This document shows positions 54,501 to 63,041 of a DNA stretch of 64,000 bases, in pieces (position 1 is the first letter of the stretch; every line of letters begins with the position of its first letter). Origin of the DNA: Sphingomonas lycopersici (GTDB lineage Bacteria > Pseudomonadota > Alphaproteobacteria > Sphingomonadales > Sphingomonadaceae); contig NZ_JANFAU010000004.1 in NCBI RefSeq assembly GCF_026130605.1, positions 310,001-374,000 on the forward strand. Reading direction: 5' to 3'. Made by a program: the position numbers and the translations under genes. The notes under the pieces are model-generated. The model made no database searches, was not told the origin of the DNA, and worked only from the letters and a program-made list of their open reading frames with translations.

Positions 54501-56447
54501 CGTACCCGCGTTGCGGCCGACCAGCGCGCCGACATCGCCCCCACCGGTGACATTGGCCGCGTCGAGCCCGATCGCGGTGAGCAAGCCACCTGCGCCGACG
54601 ACGCCGAACAGACCATAGCCGAAGCCGTTGCTACCACGGTTGATCCTCAGCCCGTTGATCATGTGATCGCGGCCGTCGAGCGATCCGGTGAAACCGTTGC
54701 CGCCATTGGCGGCGACACCCGCGCCGTTGGTGCCGATCGCGACGAAGCCGCGCCCGCCGTTCCAATTCGCGGTGCCGGACGCGTCGATATCGGTGGCGAG
54801 CGCGAAATTGCCGCTCAGCAGCGTGTTGATCCCCTGCACGCCATAAATGTCGGCAAGCTGCCACGGATCGGCCGCGCTGCCCGTCCCGCCTAACGCGCGG
54901 AGGAAGGTGGTGCCCGCGGCAAGGCTGAAATCGGCCGCGTGGAATGCCGGCGGCGCCGCGCCGAGCTGCTGCCAATTGCCGCGCAGCAGGCTGAAGCTGC
55001 CGAGCGCAATATCGCCGCTGGCGCTGATATTCGCGCCGGCATCGAGCGCCAATCCACCCGCCGCGGCGTTGATCCCGCCGTTGAGGATGATGTCGTTCGC
55101 CGCCGTCAGCGTCAGCTTCGCGTTGGAGGCCCAGGCGAGGCTGGTCGCCAGCGTGATATTGCCCGCCTGGCCGCCGCCCGTCCCGGTCGAGACGATGACA
55201 TTGCCCAGCGCAAGCGCGTCGATCAGCGTGGTGGCGTTGATCACGCTGTCGTTGCCCGAAGCGGTGAAGCCCGGCGCATTGACATCGGCGTCGTCGGAAA
55301 TCGTGAGATTATAGGGATCGAGCAACAAGGTGCCGAGCCGCGCGCCGCGCAGATCGGCGGTGCCGCGATAGTCGAGTTGCCCGGCCGACGAGACTTCCAC
55401 CTCGCCGCCGCTTCCCCTGCCCGCGCCGCGCGCCGAAATCGTGCCCGCGAAACGTGTCGCGCGATCGGACCAGATCGCGGCATCGCCGCCATTGCCGCTG
55501 CCGATCGCATCGGCGCGGATCGCGCTGCCGGCATCGACCGTCACCGTCGCCGCATGCGCCAGATCGCCGCCGCCCTGGCGCCCGCCGCCGATTCGCACCG
55601 CGCCTCCGCCGCCGGCACCCGACACATCGATGGTCGCCCCGGTCAGCGCGACCGCGTCGCCGGTCAGCGTGACCGATCCGCTGCGCCCGCTCACCCCACG
55701 CGCCTCGATCACGCCCGAAAGGTTTACCAGATTGCGCGCCGCATCGAGCGCGCTCGCCGCGCTCAGCAACACGCTGCCGCCGTCCGCCGAGATCCGCCCC
55801 GACATGCCGACCGCGCCACCATCGGCAGGCAGCGCGATCTGGAGGAAACCGTCGCCGGCCAGATCGAGCGTGGCGCGGCTCCCCGAAGCCAGCGCGACGC
55901 GCCCGAGCGGGGCGACGATCAGCCCGGCATTGTCGACCTTGCCCCCGATCAGCGCCGCATAGCCGCCCGCGACGATCGAGATCGTCCCGGCATTGCTCAC
56001 CCGCCCAGCCTTGCCGGTGACGACGATATCGCCGCGCATGAAGGCATCGTCCGCCACATCGAGCGTCGAGGCGACAAACCCCGCCGCGCGGACGCTGCCG
56101 GTCGCGGTGATCTGGATCCCATTGGGGTTGACCAGAAACACCTGGCCGTTGGCGTTGAGCGCCCCGGCGATGGTCGAGCCCGCATCGCCGGTGACGCGGT
56201 TGAGCAAGACCGACTGGCGGCTCGGCTGGACGATATCGACGCGATTGCCTGCGCCGATCGAGAAGCGCTGCCAGTTGATGATCGCGCGATCGCTGCCTTG
56301 GTTGATCGTCATCGCGCCGTTGGCCGGCGCGCCAATCGCAGCGTCGCCGCGCACGATCTGCCCGCCGGTCGGCAAATCGCCGGCATGAGCGACGGCCGGG
56401 GCCAGCGCGCTGGTGGCGAGGAGCAGGATGGAAAATGGACGGGTCAT
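51549..56447 (-). CDS. TpsA-type secreted exoprotein with GLUG and YDG/MBG repeats
   Basis: The protein has 1632 residues. The signal peptide is MTRPFSILLLATSALAPAVAHA. The TPS domain follows: GDAAIGAPANGAMTINQG, INWQRFSIGAGNRVDIVQPS, SVLLNRVTGDAGSTIAG and VFLVNPNGIQI. A long beta-helix comes next. GLUG motifs appear around GGLVGTNLAGGTITDSYS and GGFAGRNAGAIDQVY. Seven YDG/MBG repeats (AVSRIYGDANPLTG type, ~83 residues each) and one degenerate copy follow, then a helical coiled-coil tail of ~150 residues. It is exported to the cell surface through the partner TpsB upstream (14 bases between genes). The role is probably adhesion. Repeats 5 and 6 are nearly identical. Confidence 0.93.
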   Translation of the reverse strand: MTRPFSILLLATSALAPAVAHAGDLPTGGQIVRGDAAIGAPANGAMTINQGSDRAIINWQRFSIGAGNRVDIVQPSRQSVLLNRVTGDAGSTIAGALNANGQVFLVNPNGIQITATGSVRAAGFVASTLDVADDAFMRGDIVVTGKAGRVSNAGTISIVAGGYAALIGGKVDNAGLIVAPLGRVALASGSRATLDLAGDGFLQIALPADGGAVGMSGRISADGGSVLLSAASALDAARNLVNLSGVIEARGVSGRSGSVTLTGDAVALTGATIDVSGAGGGGAVRIGGGRQGGGDLAHAATVTVDAGSAIRADAIGSGNGGDAAIWSDRATRFAGTISARGAGRGSGGEVEVSSAGQLDYRGTADLRGARLGTLLLDPYNLTISDDADVNAPGFTASGNDSVINATTLIDALALGNVIVSTGTGGGQAGNITLATSLAWASNAKLTLTAANDIILNGGINAAAGGLALDAGANISASGDIALGSFSLLRGNWQQLGAAPPAFHAADFSLAAGTTFLRALGGTGSAADPWQLADIYGVQGINTLLSGNFALATDIDASGTANWNGGRGFVAIGTNGAGVAANGGNGFTGSLDGRDHMINGLRINRGSNGFGYGLFGVVGAGGLLTAIGLDAANVTGGGDVGALVGRNAGTVRFARVGGSVTGLTATGGLVGTNLAGGTITDSYSIATVSGPLQQASNLGGFVGENYGGIARAYARGAVSGFIYAGGFAGRNAGAIDQVYATGQVTGGNSGGLIGFSDSGSSLSNSFWDTAATGQGFARGSTSSNAGAQGLTTAQFQDSQAFATLARAWNFRTVWAPPSAGYYPEFYRWSRVLTIIPDAVSRVYGDANPTLTAGYYGLRPGDTPLTQATLSTAANAASGVGSYTIVATGGSADPSYRVINLLCTLTVTPRLLTITPDAVSRIYGDANPLTGSATGTGLVNGDTITSVRLSSIATGMSGVGGYGLTASNAVGSGLSNYAITYVPLANGLIVSPRALTVTADPVSRVYGSSNPATGTATGTGLVNGDTISAVSLSSPATSMSGIGSYDLTASNAVGTGLGNYAISYVTLAGGLTVTPLGLTLTITPDAVTRLYGDANPTTGTATGVGLIGNDRIDSVSLASTATRTSGIGSYDLVASNAVGVGLGNYTISYQVLAGGLTVTARPLVITANAVSRIYGDANPLTGGATGVGLVNGDTISSVSLSSSATGGSGIGGYDLTASNAIGTGLGNYAISYATLANGLTVTPRALTITANAVSRIYGDANPLTGGATGVGLVNGDTINSVSLSSPATGGSGVGGYDLTASNAVGTGLGNYAISYAMLANGLTITPRALVVTANAVSRIYGDANPTTGSATGAGLVNGDAITAVSLSSAATSGSGIGGYDLNASNAIGTGLGNYAISYRTLANGLTVTPRTLYITADSKSILAGAAIPALTYNVQGLVNGDTLSGNLGTTATTTASAGSYQINLGSLAASKNYNIAFTTGTLDVKNTTGPSPTISPATLPGLDLQGIDIETALMAVQSDRAKLLDSQLAQQIEDVQKRSGEIASLNDQITEKTIEYQKKIYLETSKSQQAKLQKELEDIVASLKVKIDALSSYQQIDILLLQSLTTKRNEAFEVMTKFLEKMQKSRQSIAGEMR
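52190..53960. repeat. Tandem 249-base repeats coding YDG/MBG domains
   Basis: About seven copies of a ~249-base unit lie inside the TpsA gene. The copies near 52665 and 52914 are close to identical at DNA level, for example both carry CGGCTCACCGCATTGGCAGT. This points to recent duplication or gene conversion. Copy number should be prone to change by recombination. Confidence 0.85.
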
Positions 56448-56461
56448 GGCGGCTCCCCCTG

Positions 56462-58192
56462 TCAGAACCGGGTGATCATCGTGAAGGTGACGCGATCGGC
56501 GTTGCCGGCGCGCTCGATATGCGCGCGGCCCCATTCGAGCGCGGTCGACAGCGCCGGCGCGCCGCGCCGCGTGCGCAACTGGAACCGCGCGCCCGCACCG
56601 AATGCATAAACGTCGGTCGAGCGGCGCTCGAATATCGTCGGGCGTGCGAGACGCGTATTGCCGGCGACCCCGAACAGATAGGGCGCGATCTCCGCCCGCC
56701 CGGTGCCGAGCGCGACGTCGATCGGGCGCGCCAGCTCGGCGCGCGCGACATAGCCGCTATCGCCCTGCAAGGTGCCCGAACGCAGCGGGGAAACCCCGTC
56801 GAGCGTCGCGAGGCCGATCTGCTCGGCGTTGACCAGCGCATTGCCGAACGCGGTCTGCGCGCGGCCATTGACCGCGATCGTGAATCCCGCCGGCACTGGC
56901 TGGCGCAGCGACATATCCAGCATCAGCTTGGTAAAGCTGGCGTCTGCTCCCTGCCGCGAGAGCGGCAACAGCGGCGTCGCATCGGCGGCCGAGCGGGCGC
57001 CGAGCCCGTCGATCCCGACCGATGCCTCGAGCCGCGCGAAGAAGTTGCCGCCGCCGGCCAGTGCCCCCGCCACCGACCCGGCCGCGCGCGCGATCCGCAT
57101 CCGATCGAGCGAGAGCGGCAGCCGCAACGGGCTGATCGCATCGACCGCCTCGCGCTGCGTATCGAACGCAAGCTCGCCCGAGATGGTCAGCGCGCGGCTG
57201 CGAATGAAGGGATAAGCGAGCCGCGCGCTGATCCGCTGGAATTTGCTCGCGGTGCCCAGCGACAGCGCGTCGTGGCGCGGCGCGGTGCGCGCGTCGGTCG
57301 CCTCGACGTTGAAGGTCAGCCCGTTGGTGCCGAGCGGCACGATCACGCCGCCGACCAGCGCGCGGTTGCGCGGGGTCGCGTCGAGCAGGCTGATCCCGTT
57401 GCCGCCGTTCGGAAAACCGCTCGCGCGCAGATAGATCGTCTCCCCCAGCCCGAGCATCGTGTTGAAATTGACGCCGAGCCCGAACGCATCGCCGCCCAAT
57501 GCGCGCGGCAGATTGTTATCGAGCGTGAGATAGCCGCTCACCGGGCGATAATCGGCGGAGATGATGAGGACCGTGCCGCCGGGGGTCGTGCCCGGTGCCA
57601 GCGTCGAGCGCAGCGCGACGCCCGGCATATCCCCCGCCAGCAGCAGCCGTCGCTCGATCGCCGCCATCGTCACCGCCGATTGCCCGACCAGCGGCGCCAG
57701 CATGTGCGCGATCCGGCCGCGCACCGGCGGGGGCAGATTGCTCGTATCGACGCTTTCGATCTGCCCCGCGGTGACGACGAGGCGAAGCTCGGCACCGTTA
57801 TCGAGGTGCTGCGCAGGAACGCTGACCCGCACCAGCACGCGCCCGCTCGCCGCGAACCACGTTTCCAGCGCGCGCGCCGTCGCGAAGATTTCGGCGATGC
57901 TCACGGGATGCCCGACCAGGGTTTCACGCAAGGTCGCCAGTTCGGCCGGCTCGATCGCGAGCCCGTCGACGCGCACCCCCGACAGGGTAACGATCAGCGC
58001 TTCCGATCCCGGCGGCGCGGTCACCCCCGGCCCCTGGGGGATGACGACGGGCGCTGCGGGGCGTTCGAGCGCCGGCACATAGCTCGGCGGGGTGATCTGG
58101 CTCGCGGTCTGGGCCTGCGCCGGCGCGCCGCCGAGCGCGCTCGCCCACAGCCAGGATACGCCCAGCATCAAGCCATGCCGCCGTCGCTTCAT
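56462..58192 (-). CDS. TpsB outer-membrane transporter (ShlB/FhaC/HecB type)
   Basis: The 576-residue protein has signal peptide MLGVSWLWASALGGAPAQAQ. POTRA-like parts are ALIVTLSGVRVDGLAIEPAE, LRETLVGHPVSIAEIFATAR, VLVRVSVPAQHL and GAELRLVVTAGQIESVDT. A 16-strand barrel follows, with YLTLDNNLPRALGGDAFGLG and FARLEASVGIDGLG, ending ADRVTFTMITRF (C-terminal Phe). It exports the downstream TpsA protein. The TpsA start follows 14 bases after its stop, so they form one operon. Confidence 0.92.
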   Translation of the reverse strand: MKRRRHGLMLGVSWLWASALGGAPAQAQTASQITPPSYVPALERPAAPVVIPQGPGVTAPPGSEALIVTLSGVRVDGLAIEPAELATLRETLVGHPVSIAEIFATARALETWFAASGRVLVRVSVPAQHLDNGAELRLVVTAGQIESVDTSNLPPPVRGRIAHMLAPLVGQSAVTMAAIERRLLLAGDMPGVALRSTLAPGTTPGGTVLIISADYRPVSGYLTLDNNLPRALGGDAFGLGVNFNTMLGLGETIYLRASGFPNGGNGISLLDATPRNRALVGGVIVPLGTNGLTFNVEATDARTAPRHDALSLGTASKFQRISARLAYPFIRSRALTISGELAFDTQREAVDAISPLRLPLSLDRMRIARAAGSVAGALAGGGNFFARLEASVGIDGLGARSAADATPLLPLSRQGADASFTKLMLDMSLRQPVPAGFTIAVNGRAQTAFGNALVNAEQIGLATLDGVSPLRSGTLQGDSGYVARAELARPIDVALGTGRAEIAPYLFGVAGNTRLARPTIFERRSTDVYAFGAGARFQLRTRRGAPALSTALEWGRAHIERAGNADRVTFTMITRF

Positions 58193-58450
58193 TCCCCGTT
58201 GCCCTTCCTTTAAGGTGCAACGGGCCGGGCTTCTTCACCCCAGCGCCGGCCCGATGCAAAATCGGACGTCCAATTAGTTCAGAATGAGTGCGGCGAGTAT
58301 CCCCGAAAACAGGTATAAACCGGCCGGATTTATTAAACGCCGGTAACTACGGTGATCCCGGCGCCACGATTCTCAGGGAGCGCGGCAGAGTTTGCGCGCT
58401 CGAATATTATCAACGCCGCATGTTATGCTCTTGCAAGCGGCTCGCTCTCC

Positions 58451-58921
58451 CTAAGGGGCGAGCAATTGTTCGGTCATGCCGTCCTGGATGGCGATGATTT
58501 GTTCCAGCACGTCGGCCACGATCCGCAATTCCTCGGTGCTGCGCTGGTCGAACGCGGCGGCGCCGGCCTGGGCCAGCGGCAGATAGGCCTTCTGGATCAG
58601 CGCTTCGGTTGCTGGGCCCGCCTCCACCAACACCTTGCGCCTGTCGAGCGGGTCCCGGCGGCGGCGAACATAGTTGCGGGCTTCCAGCCGGTCGACCAGC
58701 GCCGTCACCGCCGCAGGGGTGAGCCGGGTAGCCCGGGCAATCGCGCTCGCCGGCTGCGGGCCGCCGGCGAGGAAGCTCAGGCACAGCCGCTCGGCGGGAC
58801 CCAGCCGAAAGATCTCGCCCACGGTTTCGTCGTAGCGCTGGGTGGCGTCCTGCCAGCGCATGATCAGGCCACCAAGCCGCTCGATCAGCCCGGCCTTGCT
58901 CGACTCATTTGATTCGATCAT
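58451..58921 (-). CDS. MarR-family regulator
   Basis: The 156-residue protein has a winged helix: LGPAERLCLSFLAGGPQPASAIARATRLTPAAVTALVDRLEARNYVRRRRDPLDRRKVLV. The DPxDRR wing motif is canonical. The flanking helices form the dimer interface. It is divergent from the FAD monooxygenase at 58988 and most likely represses it until a phenolic or drug-like ligand binds (inference). Confidence 0.92.
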   Translation of the reverse strand: MIESNESSKAGLIERLGGLIMRWQDATQRYDETVGEIFRLGPAERLCLSFLAGGPQPASAIARATRLTPAAVTALVDRLEARNYVRRRRDPLDRRKVLVEAGPATEALIQKAYLPLAQAGAAAFDQRSTEELRIVADVLEQIIAIQDGMTEQLLAP

Positions 58922-58987
58922 CTAATTATCATATCGTCTAATAGTTCAATTGTCATAGCATGTACCGGCAAGATCGATGGGGCAAGG
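58922..58987. promoter_or_regulatory. MarR/monooxygenase intergenic control region
   Basis: This 66-base gap is AT-rich and holds ATTATCATATCGTCTAATAG and TTCAATTGTCATA. It contains a partial dyad around CAATTG. Its position between divergent starts suits a shared MarR operator. Confidence 0.5.
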
Positions 58988-60181
58988 ATGAAAACACGGA
59001 TCGGTATCGTCGGGGCAGGTTTTGCCGGGTTGGGCCTCGCCCTGGCGCTGGCCCGCCGGGGCTTTGCGCCCACCGTCATCGAGAAGAGAAGCGAGGAGCA
59101 GCTGCTGAACGAAGGCATCTTCCTGACGCTGGCGCCCAACGGCATGAACGCGCTGCGCGGACTGGGCCTGGCGGACGCGGCGCTCGCGCGCGGCATCGAG
59201 ACCCGCGGTCTGGTCTTTCACAACGAACATGGCCGCGTGCTGGGGGCGCTCGATTATACGAGGCACGTCCAGCGTTTCGCGGCGCCATCGGTCACTATCC
59301 CCCGTGGCGAATTGGGCGCGATCCTGCTCGAGGCGGCGCGGGCCGCCGGGATCGCCATCCGCTTCGGCACGGCGGTCGACGCTGTCACGCAAACCTCGTC
59401 CGACCTGCTGGTGACCGGATCGGACGGCGGCGGCGAGCGCTTTGACATCCTGGTCGGCGCCGACGGGCTGCGCTCGCGCGTGCGCCGCCTCGCCATGCCC
59501 GACCTCCCGGCGCCCGCCTATAACGGCCTGCAGGGCAGCGGCGGCATCGTCGACATGCCCGATGTGCCCCCCACCGACGGACTCATGCACATGACCTTCG
59601 GTCGCAATGCCTTCTTCGGCTACATCAAGGCGCCAGCCGCCCCAGTCCATTGGTTCAACACCTTTCCCCAGGCCGAAGAAAACCGCGCCACACCCCTGAC
59701 GGGCGCACCGCTGGCGCAATTCCTGGCGGGCCTTCACCGGCTCGACCCTGAGGTCAATCGACGGATCATCGCGGCAGTCGATCCAGCGGACATTCGTGTC
59801 TATCCGGATTTCGACATTCCAAGCCTCTCGCACTGGTCGCTCGGGCGGGTGGTATTGATCGGCGACGCGGCCCACGCAGTCACGCCCCATTCCGGCCAAG
59901 GCGCCTCGATGGCGCTGGAGGACGCGCTCGTGCTCGCGGCCGCGATCGCGGCCGAACCCACGCCCGCCCGGGCGTTCGAGCGCTTCGAATCGCTGCGCCG
60001 CGCGCGGGTCGAAGCGGCAGTTCGCCTCGGTCGGCAGAGCGGCACGCCCAAAAAGGCCCAGGGCTGGCTCTCGCTGCGCCTGCGCGATTTGCTGCTGCCG
60101 CTTTTCGTCCCGCTCGGACAGAAGGCGCAGGAGCGACTCTTTGTCTATCGGGTAGATCAGGAACCTTTGTCGCTGCCCTGA
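58988..60181 (+). CDS. FAD-dependent monooxygenase
   Basis: The 397-residue protein has GIVGAGFAGLGLALALARRG (GxGxxG FAD loop), then VIEKR. The DG motif is VGADGLRSRVRRLA, and the second FAD motif is VVLIGDAAHAVTPHSGQGASMALEDALVLA. This is the aromatic hydroxylase/TetX-type group (PHBH fold), which uses NAD(P)H and O2. The substrate is unknown, but a MarR regulator next to it suggests an aromatic or antibiotic compound. Confidence 0.94.
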   Translation: MKTRIGIVGAGFAGLGLALALARRGFAPTVIEKRSEEQLLNEGIFLTLAPNGMNALRGLGLADAALARGIETRGLVFHNEHGRVLGALDYTRHVQRFAAPSVTIPRGELGAILLEAARAAGIAIRFGTAVDAVTQTSSDLLVTGSDGGGERFDILVGADGLRSRVRRLAMPDLPAPAYNGLQGSGGIVDMPDVPPTDGLMHMTFGRNAFFGYIKAPAAPVHWFNTFPQAEENRATPLTGAPLAQFLAGLHRLDPEVNRRIIAAVDPADIRVYPDFDIPSLSHWSLGRVVLIGDAAHAVTPHSGQGASMALEDALVLAAAIAAEPTPARAFERFESLRRARVEAAVRLGRQSGTPKKAQGWLSLRLRDLLLPLFVPLGQKAQERLFVYRVDQEPLSLP

Positions 60182-60295
60182 TCTCCCGGCGGCGATCACC
60201 GAGAAAGGGGCGTCAGCGACGATAACCTAGGTCGCGCGGGGCTTCTGCCATGTAAGATTGTTCCACGCCCCCGTGCGCGCGCCCGTTTCCGAACC

Positions 60296-61021
60296 TCAAC
60301 CAATAACGCACAAAAGCGCGAGGCCGGCGAGGCAGCCGCCGACAATCGGCCCGAGGACCGGAATCGCGGCATAGCCCCAATCCGAACTGCCCTTGCCGGG
60401 AACAGGCAGCAGCGCGTGCGCGATACGGGGTCCCAGATCGCGTGCGGGATTGATGGCATAGCCGGTGGTTCCGCCGAGCGACAGGCCGATGCCCCAGACG
60501 AGGACGCCAACAAGATAAGGGCCGATCCCGTCAGGGACCCCGTTCGGCGATACCTGCCGGGAAAAGAGCGCGCCGGCGACGAACGTCAGAGCGAATGTCC
60601 CGATGACCTCGCTCACGAAATTTGCCGTCGGGCGGCGAATGGCGGGCTCGGTGCAGAACGCCGCGCGCTTGATCGCGGGATCGGGCGTTCTTTGCCAATG
60701 GGGCAAATAATGAAGGAAAACCAGCGTCGCGCCCAAGATCGCGCCGAGCATTTCGCCCGCCACTGCTTGGGCTATATCCGTCCAATTGTTGTGCAATATC
60801 GCCATGCCGATCGCGAATGCGGGGTTGAGATAAGCCGGCTGGCTGCCGCATGCCTTGGCGACAATGATGCCGATAAGAACGGCGAAGGCCCAGCCGGTCG
60901 TGATCGCCATCCATCCCGCGCTCTCGGCTTTCGAATCCTTGAGGAGGACGCCGGCGACGACACCGTTGCCAAACAAGATAAGCGCCGCCGTCCCCAATAA
61001 CTCCCCAATGAAAATATTCAT
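60296..61021 (-). CDS. MIP-family channel (aquaporin/glycerol facilitator)
   Basis: The 241-residue protein has six helices and both half-helix motifs: YLNPAFAIGMA and GYAINPARDLGPR. GELLGTAALILFGNGVVAGVLL is the usual start. The Asp after the second NPAR (NPARD) is a mark of aquaglyceroporins, so glycerol or small uncharged solutes are likely. GGAGG precedes the ATG at 61021. It is downstream of a tiny Cys-rich gene on the same strand. Confidence 0.94.
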   Translation of the reverse strand: MNIFIGELLGTAALILFGNGVVAGVLLKDSKAESAGWMAITTGWAFAVLIGIIVAKACGSQPAYLNPAFAIGMAILHNNWTDIAQAVAGEMLGAILGATLVFLHYLPHWQRTPDPAIKRAAFCTEPAIRRPTANFVSEVIGTFALTFVAGALFSRQVSPNGVPDGIGPYLVGVLVWGIGLSLGGTTGYAINPARDLGPRIAHALLPVPGKGSSDWGYAAIPVLGPIVGGCLAGLALLCVIG

Positions 61022-61144
61022 TCGCCCGCCTCCGCTCCGGATTATATTTAGCCGGCCAAGCCGATTTGACGAGCAGTGATTACGACCTGTGGTGCGCGTG
61101 GCTAGCCTTGTGGACGCCCCACGCACATCGAGTGCGTCGAACCG

Positions 61145-61294
61145 TCACACACCCTCCCGATCGACGGACGCCGTCGCTTCGCGCAGCGCGATGGCACATT
61201 GCTCGCAGCACACTTCGACGACGGTGCCGCCGATGGTGACCGATCGGCGCGCCTCGTCGAGCGGCATGTCGCATGCTGCGCAATTGTCCTGCAT
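61145..61294 (-). CDS. 49-residue Cys-rich (TRASH/YHS-like) protein
   Basis: This short gene has GGAGAAAAGCT upstream of the ATG at 61294 and ends at TGA (61145-61147). The protein carries CAACDMPLDEARRSVTIGG, then VVEVCCEQCAIALREA. Two CxxC-like clusters form a compact zinc/copper-binding pattern like TRASH or YHS modules. It may bind a heavy metal or act as a small chaperone. It lies 123 bases upstream of the aquaporin gene on the same strand. Confidence 0.72.
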   Translation of the reverse strand: MQDNCAACDMPLDEARRSVTIGGTVVEVCCEQCAIALREATASVDREGV

Positions 61295-61366
61295 AGCTTT
61301 TCTCCTCGATTCAACGATGCCGACGGAAGGCGTTGTCCGCTGTCGATTACTTAGCCGCTCTTAAGG

Positions 61367-62197
61367 TCACCGTACCCGGACGGCGCGCTGGAATTCCCCC
61401 GGCGAGCGACCATAGAGCTGGCGGAACGCGGAGGTGAAATGGCTGTGGCTGGAAAAGCCGAGATCGAGCGCGAGCATGGTCAGATCGCGGCAATCGCCGA
61501 GCAGATCGAGCGCGCGCGCCAGCCGCAGGCGTAGCTGATAGCGATAGAGCGGCACCCCTTCGGCCTGTGCGAAGACCTGGGTGAGATACACCGGCGACAC
61601 CCCGACCTCCCGCGCAATCGCCGCCAGCGTCCAGCGACGCCCGGGATCGGCGGCGAGCAGCAGCTTGGTCCGGTCGACCAATTTCTCGCGCCCATAGCTC
61701 GTCGCCCGTTCGTGCGAGGTGCGCTCGCCGAGCGACCGGCGGATCAGCGTGAGGGCAAGCGTTTCCGCCTCCAGCGTTTCCATTGCCCCGCGCGCGAGGC
61801 CGTGGCGCAGCAGCGCGACGAGCGCCTGCGCCCTGGGATCGATGCCGCGATGGGCGCGCCTGAAGCGGGTCGCCGGCCCCTCCGCGAGCTGGTCGGCGGG
61901 TGCCAATTCCCGGATCAGCGCGGGATCGACCGCGATCGACAAGCAACCGTCGCCGCCCGATACGGGATGGCTGACGGCATATTCCTCGTCTTCGTTGAAG
62001 AAGACGAGCTGATTGGCCTCCGCGACGGTTTCCCCCGCGCCGACATGCCGCATGAACGCGCCGCGATAGGGATAGACGAGGTGGAGCGCGGTCGCGCATT
62101 CGCTCGGCGTCTTATGCTTGCAGTCGCCGCTGCACCGTATGTCACGGATCGACAGCGTCGTCGTTTCCAGCAGCGATGTGACGCGCAATTCGTTCAT
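61367..62197 (-). CDS. AraC-family transcriptional regulator
   Basis: The protein has 276 residues. The C-terminal double helix-turn-helix starts RRWTLAAIAREVGVSPVYLTQVF and ends TMLALDLGFSSHSHFTSAFRQLYGRSPGEFQRA, standard AraC/XylS. The N-terminus has DIRCSGDCKHKTPSECATAL, four acid/Cys-rich residues that could bind a metal (inference). The ATG at 62197 is chosen over the long frame to 62401. It follows DUF4198 on the same strand. Confidence 0.92.
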   Translation of the reverse strand: MNELRVTSLLETTTLSIRDIRCSGDCKHKTPSECATALHLVYPYRGAFMRHVGAGETVAEANQLVFFNEDEEYAVSHPVSGGDGCLSIAVDPALIRELAPADQLAEGPATRFRRAHRGIDPRAQALVALLRHGLARGAMETLEAETLALTLIRRSLGERTSHERATSYGREKLVDRTKLLLAADPGRRWTLAAIAREVGVSPVYLTQVFAQAEGVPLYRYQLRLRLARALDLLGDCRDLTMLALDLGFSSHSHFTSAFRQLYGRSPGEFQRAVRVR

Positions 62198-62228
62198 GGC
62201 CTGCCCATCTCCCCGCCAATGTAGCGCA

Positions 62229-63038
62229 TCATTCGATCGCGCCAAAGCTGAGGCTGGAGAAACTGGTGTCGAAATCGGTGAGGCTGGTTTTCGGCTGCGG
62301 CCGCGTCCAGACGACGTTGAGCTGCCAGTTGCCCTTGCCGGGCAATCTAAACACCGCACGCCCCTGCGCGTCGCTGCGGCGCATCGCGACGGGTTCGGCA
62401 TCGTGGTCGAGGTCGTTCAGCTTCACCAGCGCGCCGGCGAGCGGCGTGCCGCGATAATAGATGCGCACCGGCAGCGCGCCGCCGCGCCCGATCGTCAGTG
62501 GATCGGCCTCCGGCACGATCTCCAGCGCCAACCCGGCGGGCTTCGTCACGCGGCTCGCCGGCTGCGCACCCGCAAGCCCGACGCGTACGATCGTCTTCGC
62601 GTGGCGGCTATAATTCTCCGCGCCGTCCGCATCCATGCGCCCCGCGCTGGTGCGCAGCGCGATCGCGGGCGTCAAACCTTCGACCTTGAGATAATCGTTG
62701 AAGCGGATCGCCGGCAGATGGCTTTCGGCGCGATTGTCGGTTTCGAGCACGACGACATAGGTTCCCGGCGCACCGAACGCCGCCGTCGCGTCATCCGCGC
62801 CGCCGATATGCATGCCAGGCCTGAGGTCGATCTGCCGCCCGTTCGGCGCGATCGCCGCAAACCGCACGATCCGTCGCGCGGGGATCGGCGAGCGCTGGCG
62901 ATACGGGCCGTGCCCGACCTGCAGCGTCATCCGGATCGGCTCGCCCGGCGCGGCTTGCCAGCGCGCGGGTTGGAGCCAGAAATCATGCGCGTCGGCGGCG
63001 ACGGCGAGTAGGCACAGCGGGGCGAAACGAAGAGGCAT
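62229..63038 (-). CDS. DUF4198-domain periplasmic protein
   Basis: The 269-residue protein has a short signal peptide (MPLRFAPLCLLAVAADA) followed by HDFWLQPARWQAAPGEPIRMTLQVG, the HDFWxxP start of DUF4198 proteins, and the Ig-like ending GKGNWQLNVVWTRPQPKTSLTDFDTSFSSLSF. DUF4198 proteins accompany nickel/cobalt or iron uptake systems. It is next to a membrane protein and a HupE homologue, supporting a metal role. Confidence 0.88.
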   Translation of the reverse strand: MPLRFAPLCLLAVAADAHDFWLQPARWQAAPGEPIRMTLQVGHGPYRQRSPIPARRIVRFAAIAPNGRQIDLRPGMHIGGADDATAAFGAPGTYVVVLETDNRAESHLPAIRFNDYLKVEGLTPAIALRTSAGRMDADGAENYSRHAKTIVRVGLAGAQPASRVTKPAGLALEIVPEADPLTIGRGGALPVRIYYRGTPLAGALVKLNDLDHDAEPVAMRRSDAQGRAVFRLPGKGNWQLNVVWTRPQPKTSLTDFDTSFSSLSFGAIE

Positions 63039-63041
63039 CGC

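Noticed and set aside
56435..58213. 592-residue open frame on the plus strand
   Set aside because: It is antisense to TpsB; the composition is typical of a GC-rich shadow frame.
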